Positions 35,628 through 43,331 of a stretch of 64,000 nucleotides of DNA are shown here, piece by piece. Under the pieces are notes generated by a model. That model did no database searches and was not told the origin of the DNA. It was given only the letters and a program-made list of their open reading frames with translations. The DNA lies in assembly GCA_902780495.1 (NCBI GenBank), contig CACZFM010000019.1, positions 1 through 64,000 on the forward strand. The letters run 5' to 3'. Position numbers and translations under genes: made by a program. Position 1 is the first letter of the stretch. Every line of letters begins with the position of its first letter. This stretch comes from an uncultured Bacteroidales bacterium (GTDB lineage: Bacteria > Bacteroidota > Bacteroidia > Bacteroidales > Paludibacteraceae).

Positions 35628-36107
35628 ATGGAAAAGTATAAATTGATTCCGAAGATTACGCTTTGGGCGCTGATGGCAATCGGCATCGTCGTTACGGTGA
35701 TGTTCTTCTTCCTCGGCGGCTCGGAGGGTACACTCGAAGTGGCAGGAGACTTCCTCAATATCCCTTACTACACCGACTTGATGCTCAACTGGAACTACAT
35801 CCTCTTCGCACTCGTTTGCCTGGCAACCCTGTGCGCAGTGGTTGCCAAGTTCATCGGCATGTTGCGTGTGGACGTGAAGAAAGCGCTTGGCACGCTTGGC
35901 GTTGTCATTGCTTTTGTGCTCCTCGTTGTCCTCTGCTGGGTAATGGGTAGCCCCGAAGAAGTCAAGATTATCGGCTATGAAGGCTCGGACAATGTCGGCA
36001 CAATGGCACAATTGGCAGATGCTTGCATGTACCTCACCTACATCCTGTTCGCCTGCACGCTGCTCACCATGATTGGCGGTGTTATCTACACCAAGACCCT
36101 GAAATAA
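35628..36107 (+). CDS. Conserved membrane protein of the ExbBD operon
   Basis: 159 residues with four hydrophobic segments (about 10-28, 55-75, 88-108 and 132-152) and a short soluble loop. No enzyme motif. Its place between exbB and the two exbD genes suggests an accessory subunit of this energising complex, but no function is assigned to it. Confidence 0.82.
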   Translation: MEKYKLIPKITLWALMAIGIVVTVMFFFLGGSEGTLEVAGDFLNIPYYTDLMLNWNYILFALVCLATLCAVVAKFIGMLRVDVKKALGTLGVVIAFVLLVVLCWVMGSPEEVKIIGYEGSDNVGTMAQLADACMYLTYILFACTLLTMIGGVIYTKTLK

Positions 36108-36140
36108 GACAATCCAAACAGAAGAAATCAAAACAACACT

Positions 36141-36722
36141 ATGGCAAAGAAAATCCCACAGATCAATGCCAGTTCAATGGCGGACATCTCTTTCTTGCTG
36201 TTGATCTTCTTCTTGGTGACAACCTCTATGGACGTCAATCAGGGTCTGGCACGACGCCTTCCGGCGCCTATCCCGCCCGATCAGAAAGTAGAAGATACCG
36301 ATATCAACAAACGCAACCTTATGGTTGTCAAAATCAACTCTGCCAACCAACTTATGGTGCAGGGACAGTTGATGGATATCCGGCAGTTGAAAGAGGAAGC
36401 CAAACGGTTCATTCTGAATACCAACGACGAGAGCTACTTCCCGAAGTTGTATGAAGAGGACTTTGGCGCACCGTTTGGCACCGTGAAATATACCAAGGAA
36501 CATGTCATCTCCGTTCAAAACGACGTGGATACACAATATCAGGTATATCTTAACGTGCAAAACGAACTGGTGGCTGCCTACAACGAAATTCGTGAGGAAT
36601 GTGCCCGAAAGTACTTCCATGTAGGCTATAACGAGTTGGATGAGGATAACCAAAAACGTATCCAAAAAATCTATCCTCAGAAGATTTCAGAAGCTGAACC
36701 TAAAAATTACGGAGGAAAATAA
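36141..36722 (+). CDS. exbD: ExbD/TolR-family biopolymer transport protein
   Basis: The N-terminal NASSMADISFLLLIFFLVTT is the single membrane helix of the family with its essential Asp. The helix is followed by a periplasmic domain of about 150 residues, longer than in E. coli ExbD, with an insertion containing YFPKLYEEDFG. It works with ExbB as stator of the proton-driven complex. The downstream exbD paralogue follows after 1 nt. Confidence 0.88.
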   Translation: MAKKIPQINASSMADISFLLLIFFLVTTSMDVNQGLARRLPAPIPPDQKVEDTDINKRNLMVVKINSANQLMVQGQLMDIRQLKEEAKRFILNTNDESYFPKLYEEDFGAPFGTVKYTKEHVISVQNDVDTQYQVYLNVQNELVAAYNEIREECARKYFHVGYNELDEDNQKRIQKIYPQKISEAEPKNYGGK

Positions 36723-36723
36723 C

Positions 36724-37194
36724 ATGGCAAAGATACGTAGAAACGAAAAACGCGAAATGCCGGCGCTGAACACCAGTTCGCTGCCTGACATCATCTTCAT
36801 GCTCCTGTTCTTCTTCATGTCCGTTACTTCCATGAAGGAGGTCACTTATAAGGTTCAGTTCACTAATCCGCAAGCTACCGAACTCACCAAGCTGGAGAAG
36901 AAAAGCCTCGTACGCTATATCTATGTAGGTACTCCAACGGCGGAGTTCCGCAAGCAATATGGTGCCGAGACACGTATCCAGTTGGATGACGCGTTTGCAG
37001 ACAAGAGCGAAATCGGCGATTTCATTATCAACGAACGTTCCGCTATGAACGAGCAGGACCAAGGACTGATGACCGTCAGCATCAAAGCGGACAAAGAAAC
37101 CCGTATGGGTGTTATTTCTGACATCAAGCAGGAACTCAGAAGGGCTTATGCGCTGAAAATTAGTTACGCCGCTACGCAACGAACCAGTTATTGA
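36724..37194 (+). CDS. exbD: ExbD/TolR-family protein, second paralogue
   Basis: NTSSLPDIIFMLLFFFMSV is the ExbD membrane helix with its Asp; a periplasmic domain of about 130 residues follows. I choose ATG 36724 (MAKIRRNEKREMPALNT), which matches the beginning of the first paralogue (MAKKIPQINASS). The upstream ATG at 36640 lies inside the previous gene. Two ExbD paralogues in a row are common in Bacteroidota. Confidence 0.9.
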   Translation: MAKIRRNEKREMPALNTSSLPDIIFMLLFFFMSVTSMKEVTYKVQFTNPQATELTKLEKKSLVRYIYVGTPTAEFRKQYGAETRIQLDDAFADKSEIGDFIINERSAMNEQDQGLMTVSIKADKETRMGVISDIKQELRRAYALKISYAATQRTSY

Positions 37195-37238
37195 TTGCAG
37201 CGGAGAGTTATACCCTTTCGGTGTGAAATCCGAATAGA

Positions 37239-37273
37239 AAAAGAGGAAAATTCATCTGTTTTCCTCTTTTTTT
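37239..37273. terminator. Terminator after exbD
   Basis: AAGAGGAAAA and TTTTCCTCTT form a 10-bp stem around TTCATCTG, followed by a T run on the plus strand. Confidence 0.85.
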
Positions 37274-37303
37274 GTACAAAAAGTGCATTTTTTTGCAAAA
37301 ATA

Positions 37304-37335
37304 TTTGGTGGTATCAAAAAAAAGCAGTACCTTTG
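37304..37335 (+). promoter_or_regulatory. Promoter of tRNA Gly-Leu-Leu cluster
   Basis: TTTG 37304-37307, 20 nt, TACCTTTG 37328-37335; nearly the same sequence as the tRNA-Lys promoter. Confidence 0.75.
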
Positions 37336-37389
37336 CACCCGCTTTCGTTAAGAGAGTTCGATCTAAGACAATATTGGGTCAGCAAAAAT

Positions 37390-37462
<73 letters not shown>

Positions 37463-37464
37463 CC

Positions 37465-37490
37465 AATGCAGGACGTGTCCTGCATTTTTG
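37465..37490 (+). terminator. Hairpin between tRNA-Gly and tRNA-Leu
   Basis: ATGCAGGAC and GTCCTGCAT pair perfectly with a 2-nt loop and are followed by TTTTG. It may be a terminator or a processing signal within the cluster. Confidence 0.6.
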
Positions 37491-37509
37491 TTCTAACAGA
37501 AAAGTGATT

Positions 37510-37591
37510 GCCCAGGTGGCGGAATTGGTAGACGCGTACGTTTCAGGTGCGTATGCCGCGAGGTGTGCAGGTTCGAGTCCTGTTCTGGGCA
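37510..37591 (+). tRNA. tRNA-Leu (anticodon CAG)
   Basis: Acceptor GCCCAGG with TCTGGGC, anticodon stem TACGT/GCGTA with loop TTCAGGT (CAG), class II variable arm, T-arm GGTTCGAGTCC, discriminator A. Confidence 0.92.
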
Positions 37592-37616
37592 CAAAAGTGA
37601 TCTAATAATTAGATGA

Positions 37617-37700
37617 GCGCAGGTGGTGAAATTGGTATACACGCTACTTTGAGGGGGTAGTGGCAGCAATGTCGTGTGAGTTCGAGTCTCATCCTGCGCA
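37617..37700 (+). tRNA. tRNA-Leu (anticodon GAG)
   Basis: Acceptor GCGCAGG with CCTGCGC, anticodon stem CTACT/GGTAG with loop TTGAGGG (GAG), class II variable arm, T-arm AGTTCGAGTCT, discriminator A. The last 12 bases are shared with the 3' end of the opposite-strand serine recombinase gene. Confidence 0.92.
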
Positions 37701-39227
37701 CATTGAGACATCTTCTATGGAGGGTGTCTCTTTTTTGTCTCCATAACTCATTGAAAATCCGTCAAGTAACTTGAAAAACTCATTGCAGTTTTCGGTTCGA
37801 TAATTGCGTTTCCCCTTATCCCATAAAATTCCCTCCGGAAATACCAAATTTTGTATTCTTCTCTTTATGTCTAAGTCTCCTTGCTTCCACAAAGTGCCTA
37901 ATTTAGAGCAAGTTACGATTACTAATCTGATTTTATCTTCAAGGTTCGATAAATTCAAGTCATACTTCTTCAACTCCCGCTCTGTTCCCGCCTTCCTACT
38001 CTTAAATTCTTCCATCGCCATCTGATATGCATCTTCATCTAGTTTATCAGTAGCGTATTTCATAGTACACTTCTTGATGTCGTTATCTATGTCGGTCAGT
38101 TGTTTTCTCAACAGAGTCAATTGTTTCGAACTCTCCTCTGTGTACTGGCCAAATAACTCACGGATTACGTTTTCGTATTGCATGAGTAGGGATGTTGGTA
38201 CATCGTAAGAGTAAAGTAATTCTTGATATTTATCATGCATCTCCTCTGCCGATACATTAGTCTTGCACCCTATCTGGTTACACTTATAATAATCCTTCCC
38301 CTTCGCTTTAACTCTATATGCGGTAAAGTGCGTACCACAATCAGCACATGCCACATAGTTCTTTAGAGGGTACTCCTCTTTCTTTTTCTTGTGTTTATAT
38401 TTTCCTGAGCGGTCAGACATGATTCGTTGAACCTCTAACCATTCCTCATAGCTAACGGCTTTTTCAATGTTACCATCAACCATCCCTTCTTCTAGCATCT
38501 TAGAATGTATCTTCCCTGCATAGAAAGGGTTATTGAAATAGTGATTGAGCGATTGTTTCGTAATCTCTAGGCCACGACTTTTCAAAGCGTCCAATATCTC
38601 TCCATTTGAACATCCGTGTAACTTCATCTGAAATGCTAAACGTATCAACCTCCCATCGTCATTGAGATAGCACACCGAGTTGATACTCTTTCCCTGTCGA
38701 TAATATCCTCGTGGTAAAACTCCGGTGTATGCTCCGCACTCATAACAATGCTGCCTTCCAGAGTAGAATTTATCTACACGATTGTCATTATCCCACTCCG
38801 CTACATTCAAAGAGTTACGTGCCATCAAGAAACCTTCTTTAGTGGCGGTATTAAATCCTGTTTTAACCGCAATAACAACAACTCCTATATTGCGCAAGTC
38901 TTCTAATATCGTTATGGCTTGCCCGTTACTACGGCTGAATCTGTCAAATTCTGAGACTAGCACATACCTAATTGATACATCCTTCTTTACGATTGAAATC
39001 ATCTGCCTTACCATTTTGCCTGGCGTTTTAGCGGATTCATGTTTACCTCCAAAATAACCATGATTCTCTCCTACGTCTGCAATACTAAAGCCTTCACTCT
39101 TAGCGTACTTTTCGCATAGTGCCTTTTGATAGTCAAGACTACCTCCATTCTCCTGTTGGTACTGAGTAGAAACACGCGTCCATATAACGCACTTCTTACC
39201 TTTGCGGTCGTTTCTGTAATTAATCAT
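37689..39227 (-). CDS. Large serine recombinase (integrase)
   Basis: 512 residues. N-terminal resolvase catalytic domain with Ser in WTRVSTQYQQ and Arg residues in VSEFDRFSRSN. A recombinase domain follows (about 170-290, with FNNPFYAGKIHS). Next is a zinc-ribbon (CADCGTHF then YYKCNQIGC), then a coiled coil (about 375-445). This is the order found in phage and integrative-element serine integrases. It inserts and excises DNA at short att sites. The stop codon lies within the tRNA-Leu(GAG) 3' end, pointing to the element's left attachment site. It overlaps an upstream small reading frame by 4 nt (ATGA). Confidence 0.92.
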   Translation of the reverse strand: MINYRNDRKGKKCVIWTRVSTQYQQENGGSLDYQKALCEKYAKSEGFSIADVGENHGYFGGKHESAKTPGKMVRQMISIVKKDVSIRYVLVSEFDRFSRSNGQAITILEDLRNIGVVVIAVKTGFNTATKEGFLMARNSLNVAEWDNDNRVDKFYSGRQHCYECGAYTGVLPRGYYRQGKSINSVCYLNDDGRLIRLAFQMKLHGCSNGEILDALKSRGLEITKQSLNHYFNNPFYAGKIHSKMLEEGMVDGNIEKAVSYEEWLEVQRIMSDRSGKYKHKKKKEEYPLKNYVACADCGTHFTAYRVKAKGKDYYKCNQIGCKTNVSAEEMHDKYQELLYSYDVPTSLLMQYENVIRELFGQYTEESSKQLTLLRKQLTDIDNDIKKCTMKYATDKLDEDAYQMAMEEFKSRKAGTERELKKYDLNLSNLEDKIRLVIVTCSKLGTLWKQGDLDIKRRIQNLVFPEGILWDKGKRNYRTENCNEFFKLLDGFSMSYGDKKETPSIEDVSMCAG

Positions 39228-39355
39228 ACTGCTATTGAATTTTGTTTGTTTACATATGCAACGCCTATCCTAAGTAACTCTAGGATATACCCATCGACGA
39301 TTTTTCTTTCTTTCTCGTCTAATGTATTGATATTTAGGCGTTTAGTGTTCAATCT
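39224..39355 (-). CDS. Possible small protein coupled to the recombinase (43 residues)
   Basis: A frame starting at TTG 39355 reads NTKRLNINTLDEKERK then IVDGYILELLRIGV and ends in a TGA that overlaps the recombinase ATG (ATGA). A 20-codon ATG frame starting at 39411 ends in the TGA that overlaps this TTG. Both lie behind the promoter at 39427-39458 and could be translated as a chain of coupled small frames. No homology is recognised. Confidence 0.35.
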   Translation of the reverse strand, partial: RLNTKRLNINTLDEKERKIVDGYILELLRIGVAYVNKQNSIAV

Positions 39356-39426
39356 GTAGTTGTTTTAATGGTTACTACTGAGGCTTTTCTGCCCTTGTTC
39401 GAATGTGTCATTTGCTATTTCTGTTG

Positions 39427-39458
39427 CAAAGATACATCAAAATCCTCACGTAACCAAA
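39427..39458 (-). promoter_or_regulatory. Promoter of recombinase
   Basis: On the minus strand TTTG (39455-39458), 20 nt, TATCTTTG (39427-39434). The leader before the recombinase is about 190 nt. Confidence 0.68.
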
Positions 39459-39687
39459 CCTACCAGACAATACTCATTAATTTCGCCTAGTTCACTATGT
39501 CAATACATCATTGGTATTCCCAATTGAATAATAATATTTTGGTCAATAAAATTGCACTATATGTCATTTTTATGCGATACAATTGTTGTATATAGCATTA
39601 ATTTGGCCGCTAAGGTATAGCTTTTCGGTCAAATAACCAAATTTTCAACAAAAAAAATGAGTTTTTTCGCACTTTTTACGCGTTTTG

Positions 39688-39719
39688 TTTGGTCATCTAA
39701 CAAATTGTTTGTATCTTTG
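39688..39719 (+). promoter_or_regulatory. Promoter of XRE regulator
   Basis: TTTG 39688-39691, 20 nt, TATCTTTG 39712-39719; start codon at 39735. The region 39459-39687 between the two divergent promoters is AT-rich and shows no gene. Confidence 0.7.
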
Positions 39720-39734
39720 CAGAAAAATTAGTGT

Positions 39735-40061
39735 ATGAGCAAGAGAAGAACAGAAGCATCTAAACTTCTTGAAAGGAACGTAAAGAGGCATCTTCGCTTT
39801 TTGGGAGGGCCGTTTGATTCGCGTGCGGACATCGCAAAGGCTATGGGAATAGACCCATCCGCCCTCTCACGTGCACTTAATGGAAATCCGACATTGGAAA
39901 CCATAGAAAAAATTGCGTTTGCTCTTGGAGTCCCAATTGCCGATTTATTCAGAGACAACAAGAAACTAAGTGAGCATAAAGGTGTTGAAGGTTATCTTAT
40001 TGTTGATGACCGCATTGAGCATATCAAATCAAAGGAAGATGTGCTAAGACTTAAATTATGA
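39735..40061 (+). CDS. XRE-family helix-turn-helix regulator
   Basis: 108 residues with a Cro/C1-type domain (about 28-78: RADIAKAMGIDPSALSRALN then PTLETIEKIAFALGVPIADLF) and a short C-terminal extension (VEGYLIVDDRIEHIKS). It diverges from the recombinase gene, the usual place for an element's own repressor, so control of recombinase transcription is likely but unproven. Confidence 0.88.
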   Translation: MSKRRTEASKLLERNVKRHLRFLGGPFDSRADIAKAMGIDPSALSRALNGNPTLETIEKIAFALGVPIADLFRDNKKLSEHKGVEGYLIVDDRIEHIKSKEDVLRLKL

Positions 40062-40142
40062 GGTGAATAGCACTTCTATATAAACTAAAATGCGCCACGG
40101 ATAGCCGCAGCGCAAATTAGTAGAACCGAATGGATCCAGTAG

Positions 40143-41081
40143 TTATTGCACCTCTGCTCCCTGTAGAGTGTACGTTTTATTACCGCGCTCTATAAGGACC
40201 TGACCGTTACGGATAACCTTTTGTCCATGACTGCCATCAACCTCTACTTCATCAATAGCCATTGCATCCTCAATAGCCTCAATGTTATAGAAGTCACGCC
40301 ATACTGGGGCATTCTGATATAGACTTATAGATGCACTAGGTACGTATAATTTACAAGTCGATTTATCGACACCATCAAATGCAGTACCAAATAACGCACT
40401 ATATACTTCGGCAGGAGTAATACCATGATTATAGATGGCGACAAGATTCGTACAATCTTCAAAAGCAGATTCACCGATACTCGTTACACTATTTGGAATC
40501 TCTACAGAAATCAAGGTTTCTAACTGCTGGCATAGATGAGCAGGTATATGAGCAACCTTTTCCCCAAAAGAGAAAGACGTTATAGGAGCGGTTCCTGGCA
40601 TGAAGAACCATGGTGAACAACAATACATATCCTCGCATTCAATAGCATTCCATTCAACACTATTCAGATTATGACACATAAAGAACGCGTGTTGTGCCAT
40701 ACTTTTCAAACTCTCCGGTACTGTAATAGATGTTAATCCATCGCATAAACTAAAGGCATTTTCTTCAATAGTTTCAAGTCCATTGGGTATGACTACCGAA
40801 ATCAAATCTTCACAACCTTCAAAAGCACGTTCTCCAATGCTTAAAACCTTATAATCTATGCCATTATATTGCACAGAAGCAGGGATATTAGCGGATGTCA
40901 ACCCTTTGTAGTAATCTGCCCCTTCATATTGTGACCCTCCATAATCAGGATGAATCACAGTTGCAGTTCGATTTGTTGTATTTAGATTGTAATACAAGTC
41001 ACCGATATATGTTTTATCTGCAAAAGCAACACACGAACTTGCTACAATGGCAAGTAACAAAGCAAATAATTTAGTTCTCAT
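40143..41081 (-). CDS. BspA-like LRR surface protein (element-borne)
   Basis: Signal peptide at residues 1-22 (MRTKLFALLLAIVASSC then VAFA), a short N-terminal domain (YIGDLYYNLN), about six BspA-type LRRs (AFEGCEDLISVVIPNGLETI and similar) and a final tail with KVIRNGQVLIERGNKTYTLQ, the motif shared by other secreted proteins here. I use ATG 41081; an ATG at 41090 is also in frame. It is an unusual passenger for an integrative element and lies behind structured RNA copy C and a 59-residue gene. A role as a surface adhesin is inferred from family. Confidence 0.87.
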   Translation of the reverse strand: MRTKLFALLLAIVASSCVAFADKTYIGDLYYNLNTTNRTATVIHPDYGGSQYEGADYYKGLTSANIPASVQYNGIDYKVLSIGERAFEGCEDLISVVIPNGLETIEENAFSLCDGLTSITVPESLKSMAQHAFFMCHNLNSVEWNAIECEDMYCCSPWFFMPGTAPITSFSFGEKVAHIPAHLCQQLETLISVEIPNSVTSIGESAFEDCTNLVAIYNHGITPAEVYSALFGTAFDGVDKSTCKLYVPSASISLYQNAPVWRDFYNIEAIEDAMAIDEVEVDGSHGQKVIRNGQVLIERGNKTYTLQGAEVQ

Positions 41082-41094
41082 ACATATCACCCTT

Positions 41095-41120
41095 ATTCCG
41101 TGTCGGGCACAACTTCTAAT
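41095..41120 (-). promoter_or_regulatory. Conserved upstream motif AGTTGTGCCCGACACG
   Basis: It lies just before the LRR gene. A close match (AGTTGCGTCCGACACG) stands at 50769-50795 just before the membrane-protein gene behind RNA copy B. No repressor or family is recognised. Confidence 0.4.
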
Positions 41121-41164
41121 ACTACCTACTCATATAGAACTTTCGGCTTCTTTATAATTAGATT

Positions 41165-41344
41165 TTACTTTTTACACTTTAAAACTGATTCAGCAAAGAA
41201 CTTTATATCATCTTCGCAATCGAACTGTATCACAATAGGATACGTATTTAGTTTTAACAATTCGCAAATGCCAGTTGCAATAATAGATGTGTTGCCGTTT
41301 GCGGGATTGAAAAAATCTGAATTTTCAGGTTTTAATAATTTCAT
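41165..41344 (-). CDS. Small hypothetical protein (59 residues)
   Basis: ATG 41344 to TAA 41165. The product starts MKLLKPENSDFFNPANGN, continues IIATGICELLKLNTYPIVIQ and ends with a KKstop after an acidic DCEDD patch. It has sensible codon use, no membrane segment and no recognised family. It lies between structured RNA copy C and the LRR gene, the same position that the 277-residue gene has behind copy A and the membrane-protein gene behind copy B. Confidence 0.55.
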   Translation of the reverse strand: MKLLKPENSDFFNPANGNTSIIATGICELLKLNTYPIVIQFDCEDDIKFFAESVLKCKK

Positions 41345-41395
41345 ACATCATACATTTAAAGTGTTTAACAATGTTAGCCCTGTAAAATAACGGAC

Positions 41396-41612
41396 AACAA
41401 AAAGCGCAGGCTACTGCTCCATTTGGTAACTCAAGGGCTTCGACTCCCACTTATCTCCAAATACTATAGCACAGCCCACGCCGAAACGTGTGCGTTACTA
41501 CATTACGGATAGATAAGTCACAAAAGTTGTCGAAGTTTTTGAGTTTATCCCTAATAAGCAAACGCTTGTATGTTTATGTCCGTGATGAATCCGGTTTTAT
41601 CTCATAGGCATT
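41396..41612 (-). ncRNA. Structured RNA, copy C of a three-copy family
   Basis: Read on the minus strand. Hairpin 1 pairs ATGCC at 41611-41607 with GGACAT at 41581-41576 around one bulge. AGCG hairpin sequence follows. The rod is P1 AACTCAA (41545-41539) with TTGAGTT (41434-41428), P2 CTTCGAC (41535-41529) with GTCGAAG (41444-41438), and P3 ACTTATCT (41518-41511) with AGATAAGT (41456-41449). The conserved GGCGTGGGCT lies before P3's second strand, and the loops GGGA and CCC match GGGCAA and GCC of copy A. It ends GCGCTTTTTG. No promoter of its own is visible; it begins just after the stop of the gene at 41618-41887 and is probably transcribed with it. Confidence 0.7.
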
Positions 41613-41617
41613 ACATT

Positions 41618-41887
41618 TTAGTTGTCATTTTCGCTAGCGTCTTTCCCATACATGAAAGACTTCACTATACGTAAGTGCGGATTCTTAGATGGGGTGAATA
41701 TCATCGGTTTCCCTTCATCGTCTAACTTCCCCATCGCATTGAGCAGAGAACCTTTAGCGATACCAATGCTCTTAGCATCGTACTTCTCGTATATAGCAGA
41801 CGGACAGGTGAAATACTCGTATCGCTCTGGATCAATCTCACCTCTGTCTAACCATATCAGGTTGTATATAGTGCCTCTGTTCTTCAT
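41618..41887 (-). CDS. Hypothetical protein (89 residues)
   Basis: I recognise no family. The start ATG 41887 (MKNRGTIYNLIWLDRGEIDP) is chosen because a good promoter lies 19 nt upstream; the longer frame to 41968 would begin upstream of the promoter. The product is soluble and charged, with Tyr-rich EYFTCPSAIYEKYD. It lies in the integrative element, directly before structured RNA copy C. Confidence 0.7.
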   Translation of the reverse strand: MKNRGTIYNLIWLDRGEIDPERYEYFTCPSAIYEKYDAKSIGIAKGSLLNAMGKLDDEGKPMIFTPSKNPHLRIVKSFMYGKDASENDN

Positions 41888-41905
41888 ATTCACTGATTTC
41901 GACTG

Positions 41906-41937
41906 CAAAGATACAACAAAAAAATGACATAACCAAA
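41906..41937 (-). promoter_or_regulatory. Promoter of 89-residue protein gene
   Basis: On the minus strand TTTG (41934-41937), 20 nt, TATCTTTG (41906-41913). Confidence 0.68.
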
Positions 41938-42063
41938 TTATTTGTGATAAAAATGCAAAAATAATCACATAAGGGTGATTTCTCCGTTTTAGTCGGTCAA
42001 TACTCCTAAAAATGAGTTATTTTGTTAAAAAATGATTATTTTTTAAAAATAATCACTAAAATA

Positions 42064-42095
42064 TTTGCATATATCAAAAAAAAGCTGTACCTTTG
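42064..42095 (+). promoter_or_regulatory. Promoter of DUF2693-like gene
   Basis: TTTG 42064-42067, 20 nt, TACCTTTG 42088-42095. Shares the ATATCAAAAAAAAGC spacer sequence with the tRNA-Lys promoter. Confidence 0.72.
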
Positions 42096-42150
42096 TACCG
42101 TAATTGAAAGAGATACTAACAACTAACAATAAACAGAGGAGATTACAACT

Positions 42151-42510
42151 ATGACAACTATCGCAACTATCAACAACAAAGGCATGAACACTATGATGGT
42201 AAAGAACTCTACGGCTGCACGCATGAAAGTTATCGCACATCGCACAGGTGACATCACTATCGCTGCGGCTAAGGCTATGATGATTGAGTTACTAAAAACT
42301 AAGATGTCTAACGGAGTTGCACATTTCGCATTTCAGAAGAAAGACGGTTCTATCCGTGAGGCTTTCGGTACGATTCAAAGCAATATAGCCTCAGCAAAGA
42401 CTAATGGCTACGGAATCAGCCGTGAGTGTTTCAACACTACCGCATTCTTTGACATTGAGAAAGGTGAGTGGCGTTCGCTTAGATGGGAATCACTTCTTTG
42501 GGTCGCTTAA
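42151..42510 (+). CDS. DUF2693-like SH3-fold protein of mobile elements
   Basis: 119 residues. The C-terminal half, FAFQKKDGSIREAFGTI then FFDIEKGEWRSLRWESLL, resembles the SH3-beta-barrel (DUF2693) proteins common on Bacteroides mobile elements, where a KDG turn and a final WRS motif are typical. The N-terminal half is Ala/Met/Thr-rich and may be helical. The function is unknown. It has its own strong promoter. Confidence 0.6.
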   Translation: MTTIATINNKGMNTMMVKNSTAARMKVIAHRTGDITIAAAKAMMIELLKTKMSNGVAHFAFQKKDGSIREAFGTIQSNIASAKTNGYGISRECFNTTAFFDIEKGEWRSLRWESLLWVA

Positions 42511-42651
42511 TTACTATCGCAGGGGTGGCGATTACCTCAAAGCCCCTCAAAAAATCAGTCAAATAACTAGGTCAGTCAAAAAAAGCAAATAAATCAGCCT
42601 CAGCGCAGACGCAATTAACAGAATCATCAACCAAACAAATCTTTGACTAAT

Positions 42652-43281
42652 ATGAAGGGTGTTATCTATTGCAGAGTATCATCAGAGGGCGAAAGACAAA
42701 ACACGTCACGCCAAGTAACCGACTTAACTCAGTACGCAAACCGCAATGGTATTGAAGTACTAAGGACTTTTGAGGAACACATATCCGGAGCCAAGCGCAA
42801 CGAAGAACGTGAGGTGCTATGTAACTGCCTTGACTATTGTTTCACCAATCATGTGGATGTACTCCTTATCTCTGAACTTAGCCGACTGGGCCGAAACGTT
42901 GATGAAGTTCTCGCAAACGTGAAACGGTGTAAAGATGCACACTTGAACATCTACTTTCAGAAGGAGAACCTATCCATATTCCAAGCGGATGGTAGCAAGA
43001 ATTCCTTCCTGAACATCTTCATATCCGTATTGGGTACATGTGCCGAACTTGAACGTGAGAACATCCAATATCGTTTGAATAGCGGCCGCAGGCTCTTTAT
43101 TGAGAAAGGTGGCAAACTAGGTCGTAAGCCTGGATCAATAAAGACTACAGAGAAGAAAGAACAGGAGTACAGGGAAGTTCTTGCATATTTGCGCAAAGGT
43201 TACGGTGTACGGGTCACAAGCAAACTCACCAACGTAAGTGAAAGCACGGTGCAACGCCTAAAGAAGGAGTTTAGCATGTGA
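42652..43281 (+). CDS. Small serine recombinase (resolvase/invertase)
   Basis: The catalytic Ser lies in YCRVSSEGERQNTS, the conserved SELSRLGRN carries Arg residues, and the ELERENIQYRLNSGRR segment is the long helix linking to a C-terminal HTH (YGVRVTSKLTNVSESTVQRL). 209 residues, typical of Tn3-type resolvases and invertases. It would resolve dimers or invert a segment of the element. ATG 42652 is used; TTG at 42643 is an alternative. CAGTCAAA direct repeats just upstream (42555-42580) could belong to a recombination site. Confidence 0.9.
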   Translation: MKGVIYCRVSSEGERQNTSRQVTDLTQYANRNGIEVLRTFEEHISGAKRNEEREVLCNCLDYCFTNHVDVLLISELSRLGRNVDEVLANVKRCKDAHLNIYFQKENLSIFQADGSKNSFLNIFISVLGTCAELERENIQYRLNSGRRLFIEKGGKLGRKPGSIKTTEKKEQEYREVLAYLRKGYGVRVTSKLTNVSESTVQRLKKEFSM

Positions 43282-43331
43282 TTTGATTTGGGGGCTGAGG
43301 CTGCTTTGACTGCCTTAGCATCTCCAATATC

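Noticed and set aside
41100..41390. Plus-strand 96-codon frame opposite the 59-residue gene
   Set aside because: It is antisense to a more plausible small gene, lacks a promoter, and runs into the terminator end of RNA copy C.
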